A stretch of DNA of 64,000 nt. Source: Opitutaceae bacterium (GTDB lineage: Bacteria > Verrucomicrobiota > Verrucomicrobiia > Opitutales > Opitutaceae). The translations under genes were made by a program, and so were the position numbers. The stretch covers positions 970,647 to 1,034,646 of the forward strand of contig JAEUHC010000019.1 of assembly GCA_016794785.1 (NCBI GenBank). Reading direction: 5' to 3'. The notes below the pieces were generated by a model. It was not told the origin of the DNA. It searched no databases and saw only the letters and a list, made by a program, of their open reading frames with translations. Below are positions 32,277 through 42,182 of the stretch, one piece after another (position 1 is the first letter of the stretch; each line of letters begins with the position of its first letter).

Positions 32277-33164
32277 ATGCCCAAGCTCGCCGCATTCCCG
32301 AAGGCGTTTATGCGCCAGCTCTGCAAGGACGGCACGATGACGCTGCGCGAGTGGGTCGATCTCGCCGCGCCGCTGGGGCTCGACGGGCTCGAATACTACA
32401 GCGGCATGCTGGAGCTCGCCGATGCGGCCAACTGGCCGCGGGCGCGCCGCGAGGTCGAGTCGCGCGGGCTCGTGATCCCGATGCTGTGCTGCTCGCCGGA
32501 TTTTTCGCACCCTGACGCTGAGTTTCGCCGGGCCGAGATCGAGAAGGAGAAAAACTGGATCCGCATGGCGGCGGCGCTCGGCGCGGGATTTTGCCGGGTG
32601 CTTTCGGGTCAGCGCCGACCGGAGCTGTCGCGTGAGCAGGGGCTCGCACTCGTCGCGCAGAGCATCGAGGCCTGCCTGCCGGAGGCGGAGCGCTGCGGCG
32701 TGACGCTGATCATCGAGAACCACTACAAGGACGATTTCTGGAGCTACCCCGAGTTTGCGCAGAAGATGGATGTGTTCTGCGACCTCGTCGCGCGCATCAA
32801 TCATCCGCGCTTCGGCGTGAACTACGATCCGAGCAACGCCTTCCTCGCCGGCGACGATCCGTTGGAGTTGCTGGAGCGCGTGAAGCACCGCGTCGTCACG
32901 ATGCACGCGAGCGATCGCACGCTGATCTCGGGCACGCTCGAGGATCTGCGGCGCGAGGAGGGCGGGGCGGAGGGCTATGCCAAGCGCCTGCGCCATGGTG
33001 AAATCGGGAAAGGCCTGAACGACTACGATGCGATTTTCTCGACACTGCGCGGCGTCGGCTTCGACGGCTGGGTGAGCATCGAGGACGGCGTCGACGGCAT
33101 GGCGCAGCTGGAGGCGAGTGTGCGCTTCGTGCGCGCGAAGCTCCGGCAATTTTGGCCGGCGTGA
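32277..33164 (+). CDS. Sugar phosphate isomerase/epimerase-like TIM barrel
   Basis: The 295-residue protein belongs to the xylose-isomerase-like TIM-barrel group (AP endonuclease 2 fold). Metal-site motifs are seen as LIIENHYKDDFWSYPEFAQK, FGVNYDPSNAFLAGDDPLEL, and a late WVSIEDGVDG, with HASD between. Members include L-xylulose-5-phosphate 3-epimerase (UlaE) and hydroxypyruvate isomerase. The ATG at 32277 comes directly after the intergenic repeat. Fourth gene of the cluster. Substrate unknown; the UlaD-like HUMPS gene three genes upstream makes an epimerase role attractive. Confidence 0.86.
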   Translation: MPKLAAFPKAFMRQLCKDGTMTLREWVDLAAPLGLDGLEYYSGMLELADAANWPRARREVESRGLVIPMLCCSPDFSHPDAEFRRAEIEKEKNWIRMAAALGAGFCRVLSGQRRPELSREQGLALVAQSIEACLPEAERCGVTLIIENHYKDDFWSYPEFAQKMDVFCDLVARINHPRFGVNYDPSNAFLAGDDPLELLERVKHRVVTMHASDRTLISGTLEDLRREEGGAEGYAKRLRHGEIGKGLNDYDAIFSTLRGVGFDGWVSIEDGVDGMAQLEASVRFVRAKLRQFWPA

Positions 33165-33177
33165 AAGTTTTCGTTTG

Positions 33178-33200
33178 CGCGGGGAAAAATTCCCGCGAGC
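33178..33200. promoter_or_regulatory. Inverted repeat before the TonB receptor
   Basis: CGCGGGGAAAAATTCCCGCG has 6-base arms with an 8-base centre. It lies about 75 bases before the TonB receptor start and 14 bases after the isomerase stop. It could be a hairpin ending the upstream unit or an operator; no T tract follows. Confidence 0.3.
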
Positions 33201-33275
33201 GTCTGACTGTCTTGAACCCGTAGTCCCCGCCGGGCGCCGATCATTGGCGCGGCTCAACCTGCAACCCCACCCCCC

Positions 33276-36200
33276 ATGAAGATTCGTTTCCCTCGTTTCG
33301 TTCGCTCCGCGCTGGTGTGCGCCTTGGCCTGCTTGGTTCCCGCTGCGGCGGTTCGCGCCGCCGACACTGGTGTGATTGCCGGTGCCGTGAGCAATTCCCA
33401 GTCCGGCAACATGCTTGAGGGCGCCCGCGTCGAGATTCCCAAGCTCGGACTCTCCACGCTGACCGACGGCACGGGCCGCTATACGTTTGGCAGTGTGCCC
33501 GCTGGCACGCATGAGGTGGTCGTCACCTACATCGGCCTCGACAAGCAAAACGCCGTGGTCGCCTTGTCCGCCGGGCAGCGCGCCGGGCGCGACTTCCTGA
33601 TGACCTCCGGCATCTATAAGCTGGATGCCTTCAAGGTCACCGGTGAGCGCGAGGGCAACGCCGCGATGATCACCGAGAAAAAGAACGCGGACAATGTGAA
33701 GGACGTGATCGCGATGGATTCGTTCGGCTACCTCCCCAACATGAGCGCAGGCGAGGTCGTGATGCGCCTGCCCGGCGTCGCCGGCAGCCCGACCGACGAG
33801 GGCCTGGCCTATCGCTTCAACATGCGCGGCATGGATCCGACGCTGAACAATGTGACGGTGGACGGCCAGTCGATGACGACGCTCGGCACCAACCGCAGCT
33901 TCGAGCTCCAATCGATCACGGGCACGATGTTTGATGCGCTCGAACTCATCAAGGGCCACACCCCCGACAAGGGTGCAGACTCGCTGGGTGGCACGGTGAA
34001 TTTCAAGACGCGCTCGACGTTCTCGATGCGCGAGAAGCGCCGCACGACCTATAATTTCAGCACCCGCATGGCCACGTCGTTCTTTGCGCAGACACCCCTG
34101 CGCGAGCAGCATCGCTACCATCCGATCCTCAACGTCGCCCACCAGGAGGTCTTCGATGTGTTCGGCGAGACGCGCAACCTCGGTGTCTCCCTGAATCTTT
34201 TCTACTCGGAAAATGCCGTCGGCGGCTTCGCGAATATCTTCGACTACACCAACATCGCCAATGGCCCGGCGCCGGTCTGGGACTACCAGACGTGGGACAA
34301 TATCAACAACCGGAAGCAGATGAGCCTGAACCTCAAGGCCGACTACCGGTGGTCGCAATACACCAAATTTTCCCTCGGCGTGACGGGCAATGACAACTTC
34401 GAGCGCATGCGCCGCCGCGTGACAGTGCGCGCCTTCACCGGCAACAACACCACCGTGCCCAACGCCACGACCACCGGAGTGGTGGCGGGCGCGTTCACGG
34501 ATTTCGTCACAGTCGTGCGTCCGGTCACCGCGGCCAATATCGACGTCACGATGGATGGTCCGCTCAACTACTACGTGCGCATGCGCCGCGTCGATGCCAG
34601 CGGCGAGCACAACTACGGCAACCTCCTCATCGAATACGCCGGCAGCCTGGCCACCACCCACCTCAACAATGGCAACGGCAAGGGTGGCACCATGAACATG
34701 CGCCTTATCAGCGCCATCAACCCGACTACCGGTGCCTTTACCTACGGCGGCGCCGGCTGGATCCTCGATCGCACGCAGGATATGTTGCACCCGCGATTCC
34801 TGCCGAACGGTGGCCCTGACTTCACCAACCCCGCCAACTACCGCCCGCGCCCGACCGACGGCCTCGTGCAGAACCGCAACGAAAACGATCAGTTCCTGAA
34901 GCAATTCCGTTTCGACGTGCGCTACACGCTGCCAATTGCGATGCCCACCAACCTCAAGACCGGCTTCCACTGGCGCGAACTGCGCATGGACGAGTGGGGT
35001 GGTGATCGCCACCGCTGGACCTACGCCGCGGGCGGCCCGCCGCTGCCGCACGATCCGACCTACGTCAGCTACGACCGCACGAAGACCGGCCGCGCGATTC
35101 CGATCTGGCAGTCGCACATGTTCACGACCGATGGCCGGCCGACGAACCCCAATCTCTGGGTCGAGGATATCTACTACAATCAGCAGCAAAAATACACGGC
35201 CACCCGCTGGCTCACCGAGGAGATCCCCGCCTACTATTTCATGGCGCAGGGCCGGCTCGGCTCCGAGGGCTTCCTCCGCCGCACGGGCTATCTGGGCGGC
35301 GTCCGCTTCGAGACCACCAAGACCAACGCCCGCGGCTGGGTGCGCGGTCGCACGCTCGCCACCGCGGCGCAGATTGCGGCCTCGCCTGATCCGCGCGGCC
35401 TGGCCGATCAGGACTACGCCGGCAATTTCCGCACGAATCCCGGCGAATACACCAAGAGCTTCCCGAGCATCCACGCGTATCACGACATCACCAAGGACCT
35501 CAAATTCCGGGTGAGCTATTCGACGAGCTATGGCCGCCCGCCCATCTCCAATCTGCTCCCCGGCGAAACGCCGAACGAGACGACGCAGACCGTGACGGTC
35601 AACAACCCCGGCCTCGGGCCTTACACGGCGACAAATTGGGACGCCACGCTTGAGTATTACTTCGAACCCGTCGGCAGCCTGACCGTCGGCTGGTTCCACA
35701 AGGATATCCGCGACTTCATCATCGCCGCGGATGTCGGCACCATCGGGGATGGGCTGGATAACGGCTACGGTGGCAACTACTCCGGCTGGACGGAGCGCAC
35801 CAACATCAACGGCGGCAACGCGGTCGCCCAAGGCATGGAGTTCGCCTACAGCCAACAGTTCACATTTCTCCCGGGTCTGCTGAAGGGTCTGGCCTTCTCG
35901 GCCAACTACACGCGCATCCTCACGCACGGCACACGGGAAGGGACGCGTTACCTCACCAGCCGTGAGGTGCAAAACTTCATCCCCCATGCAGCCAACGTCA
36001 CTCTCACGTGGCGCTACCGGAAGTTCAACACCCGCGTGCTTTACAACTTCACCGGCGAGCACATCACCACCTTCAACGCCACCAACCCGGCCCTGAACCA
36101 ATACCGCTTTTCGGCCAAGACGGTGAACTTCGGCGTGGGCTACCAAGTCCGCCCCACCGTGGGCTTCAGCCTCGACATCGCCAATGTGTTCAACGAGCCG

Positions 36201-36290
36201 CAGTCCCTTTACCAAGGCTACAAGAACCGGGTGCGGCGCAACATCATCAACTTCGTCACCGTCACCGCCGGCATCAACGGCCGGTTCTGA
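33276..36290 (+). CDS. TonB-dependent receptor
   Basis: This outer-membrane receptor of 1004 residues starts with a signal peptide (VCALACLVPAAAVRA), followed by a carboxypeptidase-regulatory-like domain (GVIAGAVSNSQSGNMLEGAR, about residues 30-110) in place of a TonB box seen at the very N-terminus. A plug domain has MRGMDPTLNNVTVDGQSM and ELIKGHTPDKGADSLGGTVN. The rest is the beta barrel, ending with GINGRF, whose final aromatic residue is normal for barrel insertion. The type is frequent in Opitutaceae and imports sugar oligomers or other large nutrients. It closes the sugar cluster, 111 bases after the isomerase, which suggests import of the pathway substrate. No SusD partner is present. 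Confidence 0.93.
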   Translation: MKIRFPRFVRSALVCALACLVPAAAVRAADTGVIAGAVSNSQSGNMLEGARVEIPKLGLSTLTDGTGRYTFGSVPAGTHEVVVTYIGLDKQNAVVALSAGQRAGRDFLMTSGIYKLDAFKVTGEREGNAAMITEKKNADNVKDVIAMDSFGYLPNMSAGEVVMRLPGVAGSPTDEGLAYRFNMRGMDPTLNNVTVDGQSMTTLGTNRSFELQSITGTMFDALELIKGHTPDKGADSLGGTVNFKTRSTFSMREKRRTTYNFSTRMATSFFAQTPLREQHRYHPILNVAHQEVFDVFGETRNLGVSLNLFYSENAVGGFANIFDYTNIANGPAPVWDYQTWDNINNRKQMSLNLKADYRWSQYTKFSLGVTGNDNFERMRRRVTVRAFTGNNTTVPNATTTGVVAGAFTDFVTVVRPVTAANIDVTMDGPLNYYVRMRRVDASGEHNYGNLLIEYAGSLATTHLNNGNGKGGTMNMRLISAINPTTGAFTYGGAGWILDRTQDMLHPRFLPNGGPDFTNPANYRPRPTDGLVQNRNENDQFLKQFRFDVRYTLPIAMPTNLKTGFHWRELRMDEWGGDRHRWTYAAGGPPLPHDPTYVSYDRTKTGRAIPIWQSHMFTTDGRPTNPNLWVEDIYYNQQQKYTATRWLTEEIPAYYFMAQGRLGSEGFLRRTGYLGGVRFETTKTNARGWVRGRTLATAAQIAASPDPRGLADQDYAGNFRTNPGEYTKSFPSIHAYHDITKDLKFRVSYSTSYGRPPISNLLPGETPNETTQTVTVNNPGLGPYTATNWDATLEYYFEPVGSLTVGWFHKDIRDFIIAADVGTIGDGLDNGYGGNYSGWTERTNINGGNAVAQGMEFAYSQQFTFLPGLLKGLAFSANYTRILTHGTREGTRYLTSREVQNFIPHAANVTLTWRYRKFNTRVLYNFTGEHITTFNATNPALNQYRFSAKTVNFGVGYQVRPTVGFSLDIANVFNEPQSLYQGYKNRVRRNIINFVTVTAGINGRF

Positions 36291-36325
36291 TGTTTTGAGT
36301 TCGGCGGCCCCGGCGTTGCGCCTGC

Positions 36326-36727
36326 TCAGCGCAGCGCCGGCGCATCCGCCCCCGGCCACACGCGTAGTATCTCCTCGGCCACGCGCCGCCACGTCAGCGG
36401 TTTGATCAGCACGCTCCGGATGGCGGGGAGCGTCGCGATGCGCGCCGATTCCGACGCGAGGTCGCGGCCGCTCAGGACGACAAATGTCGTGTCGGGCAGG
36501 AGCGGCGCCGCCTTTTGCACGAGGGCGAGTCCGTCGATCTCCGGCATGTTGTAGTCGGTCACCACGACGCCGGGCGCGAGGTCCGGGAGCGCCGCGAGCG
36601 CATCAAGTGGTCGCGAAAAGCTGACCACCGGGCAATCGAGCCGCTCCGTCAGCAGCATTTTCATCAGATCGAGAAACGATTGCTCGTCGTCGATCAGGAC
36701 GAGGGGGCGTTTGGCGGGGTGGGGCAC
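36326..36727 (-). CDS. Stand-alone response regulator receiver
   Basis: A single receiver domain of 133 residues: LIDDEQSFLDLM acidic pair, VVVTDYNMPEIDGL with the phosphoryl-accepting Asp near residue 58, VVLSGRD (motif Ser/Thr) and the KPLTW Lys. There is no output domain. GTG at 36727 is taken as the start; GTG at 36736 is equally possible, and the longer frame overlaps the divergent trmL start. No histidine kinase is near. Such single receivers act through protein partners. Confidence 0.85.
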   Translation of the reverse strand: MPHPAKRPLVLIDDEQSFLDLMKMLLTERLDCPVVSFSRPLDALAALPDLAPGVVVTDYNMPEIDGLALVQKAAPLLPDTTFVVLSGRDLASESARIATLPAIRSVLIKPLTWRRVAEEILRVWPGADAPALR

Positions 36728-36812
36728 GCGCGCCACAGTGCGGTTTCGGGCCCGTGAGGCAATCCGCGAGCGGGCGCTTGCCTCCGCCGGCGCCCGCGCC
36801 GGAAGATCGCGC

Positions 36813-37280
36813 ATGCTCCACGTGGTGCTCTTCCAGCCCGAGATCGCGCCCAACACCGGCAACATCGGCCGCCTGTGCGCCCTCACGCGCTCTCGGCTCC
36901 ATCTCATCCACCCGCTCGGCTACGTGATCAACGACCGCAACCTGCGCCGCGCCGGCATGGATTACTGGAAGCAGCTCGACGTGCACGAGCACGCGGATTG
37001 GGCGGCCTTTCGCGCGAGCCCGCACGGCCCGCAGCGCCTGTGGCTCTTCACGACCAAGACGGAAACCAGTTTCTGGGACGTGCGTTTCGCCGCGGGCGAT
37101 GGCCTTGTCTTCGGCAACGAAAGCTCCGGCGCCCCTGCCTGGCTCCACGACGAAATCGGCGCCGCGCATCGCGTGACGATCCCGCACGCCAATCCCTCGC
37201 TCCGCTCGCTCAACCTCAGCACCGCCGCCGGGGTCGCGACCTATGAGGCGCTCCGGCAGATTGGTCTTCCGCCGGCCTGA
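36813..37280 (+). CDS. trmL: tRNA (cytidine/uridine-34 2'-O)-methyltransferase
   Basis: TrmL methylates the wobble ribose of tRNA-Leu in E. coli. The 155-residue SPOUT protein has the typical start LHVVLFQPEIAPNTGNIGRL, the LVFGNESSGAP segment, and the knot RVTIPHANPSLRSLNLSTAA followed by GVATYEALRQ. The ATG at 36813 is the family start and is divergent from the response regulator gene by 85 bases. The signal-peptide peptidase-like gene begins 52 bases after its stop on the same strand. Confidence 0.92.
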   Translation: MLHVVLFQPEIAPNTGNIGRLCALTRSRLHLIHPLGYVINDRNLRRAGMDYWKQLDVHEHADWAAFRASPHGPQRLWLFTTKTETSFWDVRFAAGDGLVFGNESSGAPAWLHDEIGAAHRVTIPHANPSLRSLNLSTAAGVATYEALRQIGLPPA

Positions 37281-37332
37281 GCGGGCTTGCCAGCGCTTCG
37301 GCACGCTGCGGTAGTCGCCCGCGTCACCCCCC

Positions 37333-39528
37333 GTGCGCACCCTCGCCCTGCTTGTGCTGCTCCTGAGCGGTTTCTTCCCGTCCGCCCTCCGCGCGGCCGA
37401 CGCGCCGGCTCCGCGTCTGGTGGAGAAGCGCGTCGAGGGCCTCTTCCGTCCGCCCGCCGGCGAACGTTCGGCCCTGTCCCTCGACGGCAAATTTATGGCC
37501 TACACGCAGCACGCGCCCGGCGAGCTGCTCATCATCATCATGGATCTTGAGCGCCGCGTGGTGACCGCGCGCATCAGCGCCGACGAGGATCGGCCGATTC
37601 TGCACTCCAAGGAAAAGCGCCGCGCGCGTCTGCGCTACCTGGAGTGGGCGGATGACCGCCGGCTCGTCTTTGCCCCCGAGATCGAGATCATCGCGCCGGC
37701 CGTCAGGCCTCGCGGATTGGATCTGAACGATTTCGATCTCTTCGCGGGCCAGGCGGTCTTCGAGCGCGTCGAACCTCTCGATCCGATGGTGATCGCACCG
37801 GTCATGGCCGTCGATGCGGACGGCCGAAATCCTCTCCTGCTGGCCGACGCGAAGACGTTTCAAACGCTTCGGGCCGGGACAAATCGGGTCCGCCGGGTGG
37901 CGCCCGCGATACTCGGGTTTGCCACCGCTGATCGGACTCATCTCCTGTTGGAAATTCCGGGTTACGTGAGTGGCGGCGGATCCGAGCCCACCCAGGTGCA
38001 TCGCGTCAATGTCCGCACCGGCAAGATCACCGAGGCGCACAGCGAGCCCGCCACGGGCTCCCTCGGCTACGATCTCGCGGGCCGGCCGCGGCTTTCGCGC
38101 GAGGGCGATCGCCGGCAGGGCTTCACCTTTCTCATGCGCGCGCCTGATTCCGGCCGCTGGCTGAAGCTCCCGGCGCCGCCCGGGGCCGGGCCGGACGTGA
38201 ATTTTTCGATTTCGGCCGAGAACTATTTCGGCACGCGCGCGATCCCCCTCGGCTTTGATGCCGATCCCGAGGTGATGATCTACGCGTCGAATGCGGGCCG
38301 CGACACCTTCGGGATCTACGGCCTGAACGTGAAGACGCGCCAGCGCACCGCGCTCTCGCTCGAGCACCCGGAGCGCGATCTGGCGCCGCTCGACCCGGAG
38401 GAGGCGGCCCGGAGGCTCGTCCACGATCGGCATCGCCACACCTTCGCAGGCGTGCGGGTGCCGGGTTCGCGGCCGCTCACGATCTGGGTCGATGCGGAGC
38501 TGGCCGGGGTGCAGCGCGCGGTGGAGGCCAAGTTTCCGTCGCGCAGCGTCGAGCTGCGCGACTGGGACGAGAGGCGGAGCCGCTTCCTCGTCCACGTGAC
38601 CGGCGGCACCGAACCGGGCCGCTCCTTCCAGTATCAGCGCGACGAGGATCTCATGATCGAACTCATGCGCAGCGCGCGCTGGCTGCCCGCGGCCGAGTTG
38701 CATACGACGGAGTATTTCGAGCTGCCCGGGCCCGGTGGCGCGACGCTCACTGGGTTTCTGACGCACCCGCGCGCCCCGCGGATCAACCCACCGCCGTTGA
38801 TCGTGTGGTTTGCGCCCGGCCTGCCGCCGCAGCCGCATTCCGAGTTCGACGCTCAGGCGCAGGTGCTCGCCGACATGGGGTTCATGGTCTGCCGCCTCAA
38901 CCAGCGGGGAGTGGCCGGCCACGGCGCGCGCCACCGCGAGGCCTTGCGCCGCGATCCGGCCGGCTCACCGGGGGCCGATGCGATTGCCGCCATCGATTGG
39001 ATCGCCGCGCGGCACCGCGTGGACCGCAAGCGGGTCGCGCTGCTGGGGGAGGGGCTGGCGGGCCACTTTGCGCTGCGTGCCACGCAGCTGCACCCGGAGG
39101 CGTTCCGCTGCGCCGTGGTCTTTGAGCCTGTGATCAACCTCTGGGCCTGGGTGCAGCCGCCGCCCGATGCGGCGGGGCCGCCCACGCTCGCGCAGGAGGT
39201 GAACCGGCTCTTTCTCGAAGGTGCCGGGGCCAAGCTGCCGCAGATCGCCGCGACGGCGCACGCCGATGCCTGGCAGGCGGCGGTCTTTGTCGCGACGCGC
39301 GGCGACCGCCACAGTGCGACCGACCAGCAAATCGCGGCCGGCGTGAGCCAGATGAAGGCGCAGCTCCGGCGCCGCGACGTGCCCTGCGTGGCGGTCGAGT
39401 TCCACACGGATTATGTCGAGGGCCTGCCGGCCGCACGGACGCGCCTCTATCGCGAGCTGGAGGAGTTTTTCAACCTTCACCTCTACCACTACGACGTGAA
39501 GATCGGCCCGACGCGGGTCGTGCGATGA
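37333..39528 (+). CDS. S9 prolyl-oligopeptidase-like protein lacking the catalytic serine
   Basis: The 731-residue protein starts with GTG and a signal peptide (ALLVLLLSGFFPSALRA). Residues 35-440 are a probable beta-propeller; from about 470 an alpha/beta hydrolase follows (LPGPGGATLTGFLTHP, LIVWFAPGLPPQPHSEFD, GFMVCRLNQRGVAGHG). The nucleophile turn, GxSxG in S9 enzymes, reads LLGEGLAGHFAL near residue 571, with Gly in place of Ser. The Asp and His regions are also weak (ATRGDRHSATDQQ, VEFHTDYVEGL). Likely an inactive relative with a binding or scaffold role. Its stop overlaps the ATG of the next gene (ATGA). Confidence 0.82.
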   Translation: MRTLALLVLLLSGFFPSALRAADAPAPRLVEKRVEGLFRPPAGERSALSLDGKFMAYTQHAPGELLIIIMDLERRVVTARISADEDRPILHSKEKRRARLRYLEWADDRRLVFAPEIEIIAPAVRPRGLDLNDFDLFAGQAVFERVEPLDPMVIAPVMAVDADGRNPLLLADAKTFQTLRAGTNRVRRVAPAILGFATADRTHLLLEIPGYVSGGGSEPTQVHRVNVRTGKITEAHSEPATGSLGYDLAGRPRLSREGDRRQGFTFLMRAPDSGRWLKLPAPPGAGPDVNFSISAENYFGTRAIPLGFDADPEVMIYASNAGRDTFGIYGLNVKTRQRTALSLEHPERDLAPLDPEEAARRLVHDRHRHTFAGVRVPGSRPLTIWVDAELAGVQRAVEAKFPSRSVELRDWDERRSRFLVHVTGGTEPGRSFQYQRDEDLMIELMRSARWLPAAELHTTEYFELPGPGGATLTGFLTHPRAPRINPPPLIVWFAPGLPPQPHSEFDAQAQVLADMGFMVCRLNQRGVAGHGARHREALRRDPAGSPGADAIAAIDWIAARHRVDRKRVALLGEGLAGHFALRATQLHPEAFRCAVVFEPVINLWAWVQPPPDAAGPPTLAQEVNRLFLEGAGAKLPQIAATAHADAWQAAVFVATRGDRHSATDQQIAAGVSQMKAQLRRRDVPCVAVEFHTDYVEGLPAARTRLYRELEEFFNLHLYHYDVKIGPTRVVR

Positions 39529-41183
39529 AACGCACCGGGAAAAAATTTATCGCCGGCTGGCTCGCGCTCGCCGCGCTGGCGACGGCGGCCGATGCGCCGC
39601 CCGGTCCCGCCGTCGAGCTGCCCCCGATGGTTGTCGAGGAGGCGGCAACCCTGCCGCCGTGGCTCTACGTGCGCGCCGAGGACACGGAGTATCTCTCGCG
39701 CTGCAAGGAGGCGACGACCCGTGGCTATGTCGAGATGCGGCGCAGCCGCATGCGGTGGGTGCGGGCGCTTTTTCCGGAGGAACTGCTGGCGCGCAGCGAT
39801 GTGCCGCGCGTCACGGTGCTGGCGAGCCAGCGCATCAAATCCGCGGCCAACGCCGAGGTCATCGGCGAAGTGCTGCGGGTCCAGGACGCCGCGCGGAGTG
39901 GGGACGGCTACGTGGGCGCCCGAACGGCGCCCAACATGATGCTCACCGATGCCGACGCGATCGGGGTCTTTGCCTACATCGACGAGTCGGGCTTCGATCG
40001 GAACCAACTGACGATTTCCTCCGACTACGTGCGCCACCTGCTCGTGCGCCGCACCCCGGCGCTGCCGGCCTGGCTGATCGACGGAATCATGACCGTTTAC
40101 AACGCCGTCCTCTTCAATGAAACCCCGATCACGCTCGCCCCGCTCGCGTGGCACTCGGGCGAGGAAGTGCGCGCCCTCGCCAAGGATGCCGGCGCGCCTC
40201 GCACGCTGCTGCCGATGGGCGAGCTGCTCTCCGGCACCGGCGGCGCCGCGCGGCACCCCTTGATCGCGCGGGTGCAGGCGGCGCTGGTCGTGCGCTGGGC
40301 GCTCGATCCGCGGAATGGTGTGCGCGATGCGTTCTGGAAATTCGCCGCGCAGTCTGCCGTGGCGCCCGCCAGCGAGGCGATGTTCCAGGCCTGCCTGGGT
40401 TTCGGCTACGCCGATTGGCGTGACCGCCTGAGCGACTATCTGCCCGTCGCCTTGCGCGAGCCGCTGAAACTGCCGATGGAGAAATCGGCTCCGCCGGCCG
40501 CTTTGGAAATCCGCCAGGCGACACCCAACGAAATTGCCCGGCTGCGCGGCGAATGGGAACGACTGGCCGTGCCCTTGGTGCGAGGACGCCATCCGGATCA
40601 TGCGGTGCGCTACCTGGAGCAAGCCCGGCGCACGCTCCGGCGCGCCCACGAGGCGGGCGACCGCGATCCGCGGCTGCTGGCAGCGCTCGGCCTCTGCGAA
40701 CTCGAGGCGGGCGAGCCGGCGGTGGCGCGGGAATTCCTCGACGCAGCGGTCGCCGGCGGGGTGGTGCGCCCTCGGGCGGCCTACGAATTGGCGCGGCTGC
40801 GCTGGGGCGAGCTCGTGCGCGGCCAGCCGGCGACACGGCAGCATGGCGCAAAGGAAATGGCGCCGGTTCTGGCCCCGCTGCGCGCGGCCCTCGACCAAGC
40901 GCCGTTGATTGCGGAGGCGGTTGAGCTTTGGGCCGATGCTTGGACGCGGACCACGGCGGCGCCGACGGAAGCGGATGTGGCCCGGCTTGTCCGCGGAGCG
41001 AACCATTTTATCGCCGATCCCAAGGTTTGCCTGCGGGTCGCGCGCGCCCTGGGCCGTCACGGGAAAAAGGCGGAGGCCGCCGAGCTGCTCGGCGCGGGTT
41101 TCCTGCACGCGCGCGACGATGCGACCCGCGCGCAGTTCGCACAGATGTTCGCGGCGCTCAAAATGCCGGCGCGGCAGCCGTAG
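39525..41183 (+). CDS. Secreted hypothetical protein, TPR-like C-terminus
   Basis: The 552-residue protein starts at the ATG overlapping the previous stop. A signal peptide (FIAGWLALAALATAADA) is followed by a part with HLLVRRTPALPAWLIDGIMT, which resembles the segment after the zinc helix in gluzincin-type peptidases but lacks HExxH. Residues 350-540 look like helical TPR-type repeats (LAALGLCELEAGEPAVAREF, VARALGRHGKKAEAAELLGA). Not assigned to a family. Translational coupling suggests it works with the inactive S9-like protein outside the cytoplasm. Confidence 0.75.
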   Translation: MKRTGKKFIAGWLALAALATAADAPPGPAVELPPMVVEEAATLPPWLYVRAEDTEYLSRCKEATTRGYVEMRRSRMRWVRALFPEELLARSDVPRVTVLASQRIKSAANAEVIGEVLRVQDAARSGDGYVGARTAPNMMLTDADAIGVFAYIDESGFDRNQLTISSDYVRHLLVRRTPALPAWLIDGIMTVYNAVLFNETPITLAPLAWHSGEEVRALAKDAGAPRTLLPMGELLSGTGGAARHPLIARVQAALVVRWALDPRNGVRDAFWKFAAQSAVAPASEAMFQACLGFGYADWRDRLSDYLPVALREPLKLPMEKSAPPAALEIRQATPNEIARLRGEWERLAVPLVRGRHPDHAVRYLEQARRTLRRAHEAGDRDPRLLAALGLCELEAGEPAVAREFLDAAVAGGVVRPRAAYELARLRWGELVRGQPATRQHGAKEMAPVLAPLRAALDQAPLIAEAVELWADAWTRTTAAPTEADVARLVRGANHFIADPKVCLRVARALGRHGKKAEAAELLGAGFLHARDDATRAQFAQMFAALKMPARQP

Positions 41184-41192
41184 GCCACCGGG

Positions 41193-42176
<984 letters not shown>

Positions 42177-42182
42177 CGGCGT

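Noticed and set aside
29531..33200. A shared operator: inverted repeats at 29531-29545 and 33178-33200
   Set aside because: Both have GCGGG and CCCGC arms, but the spacing differs (5 against 8 bases between arms), so a common regulator is not supported.
32133..36392. A 1419-codon open frame antisense to the TonB receptor and isomerase
   Set aside because: It mirrors strong GC third-position coding on the other strand, has no family motifs, and covers several well-supported genes.
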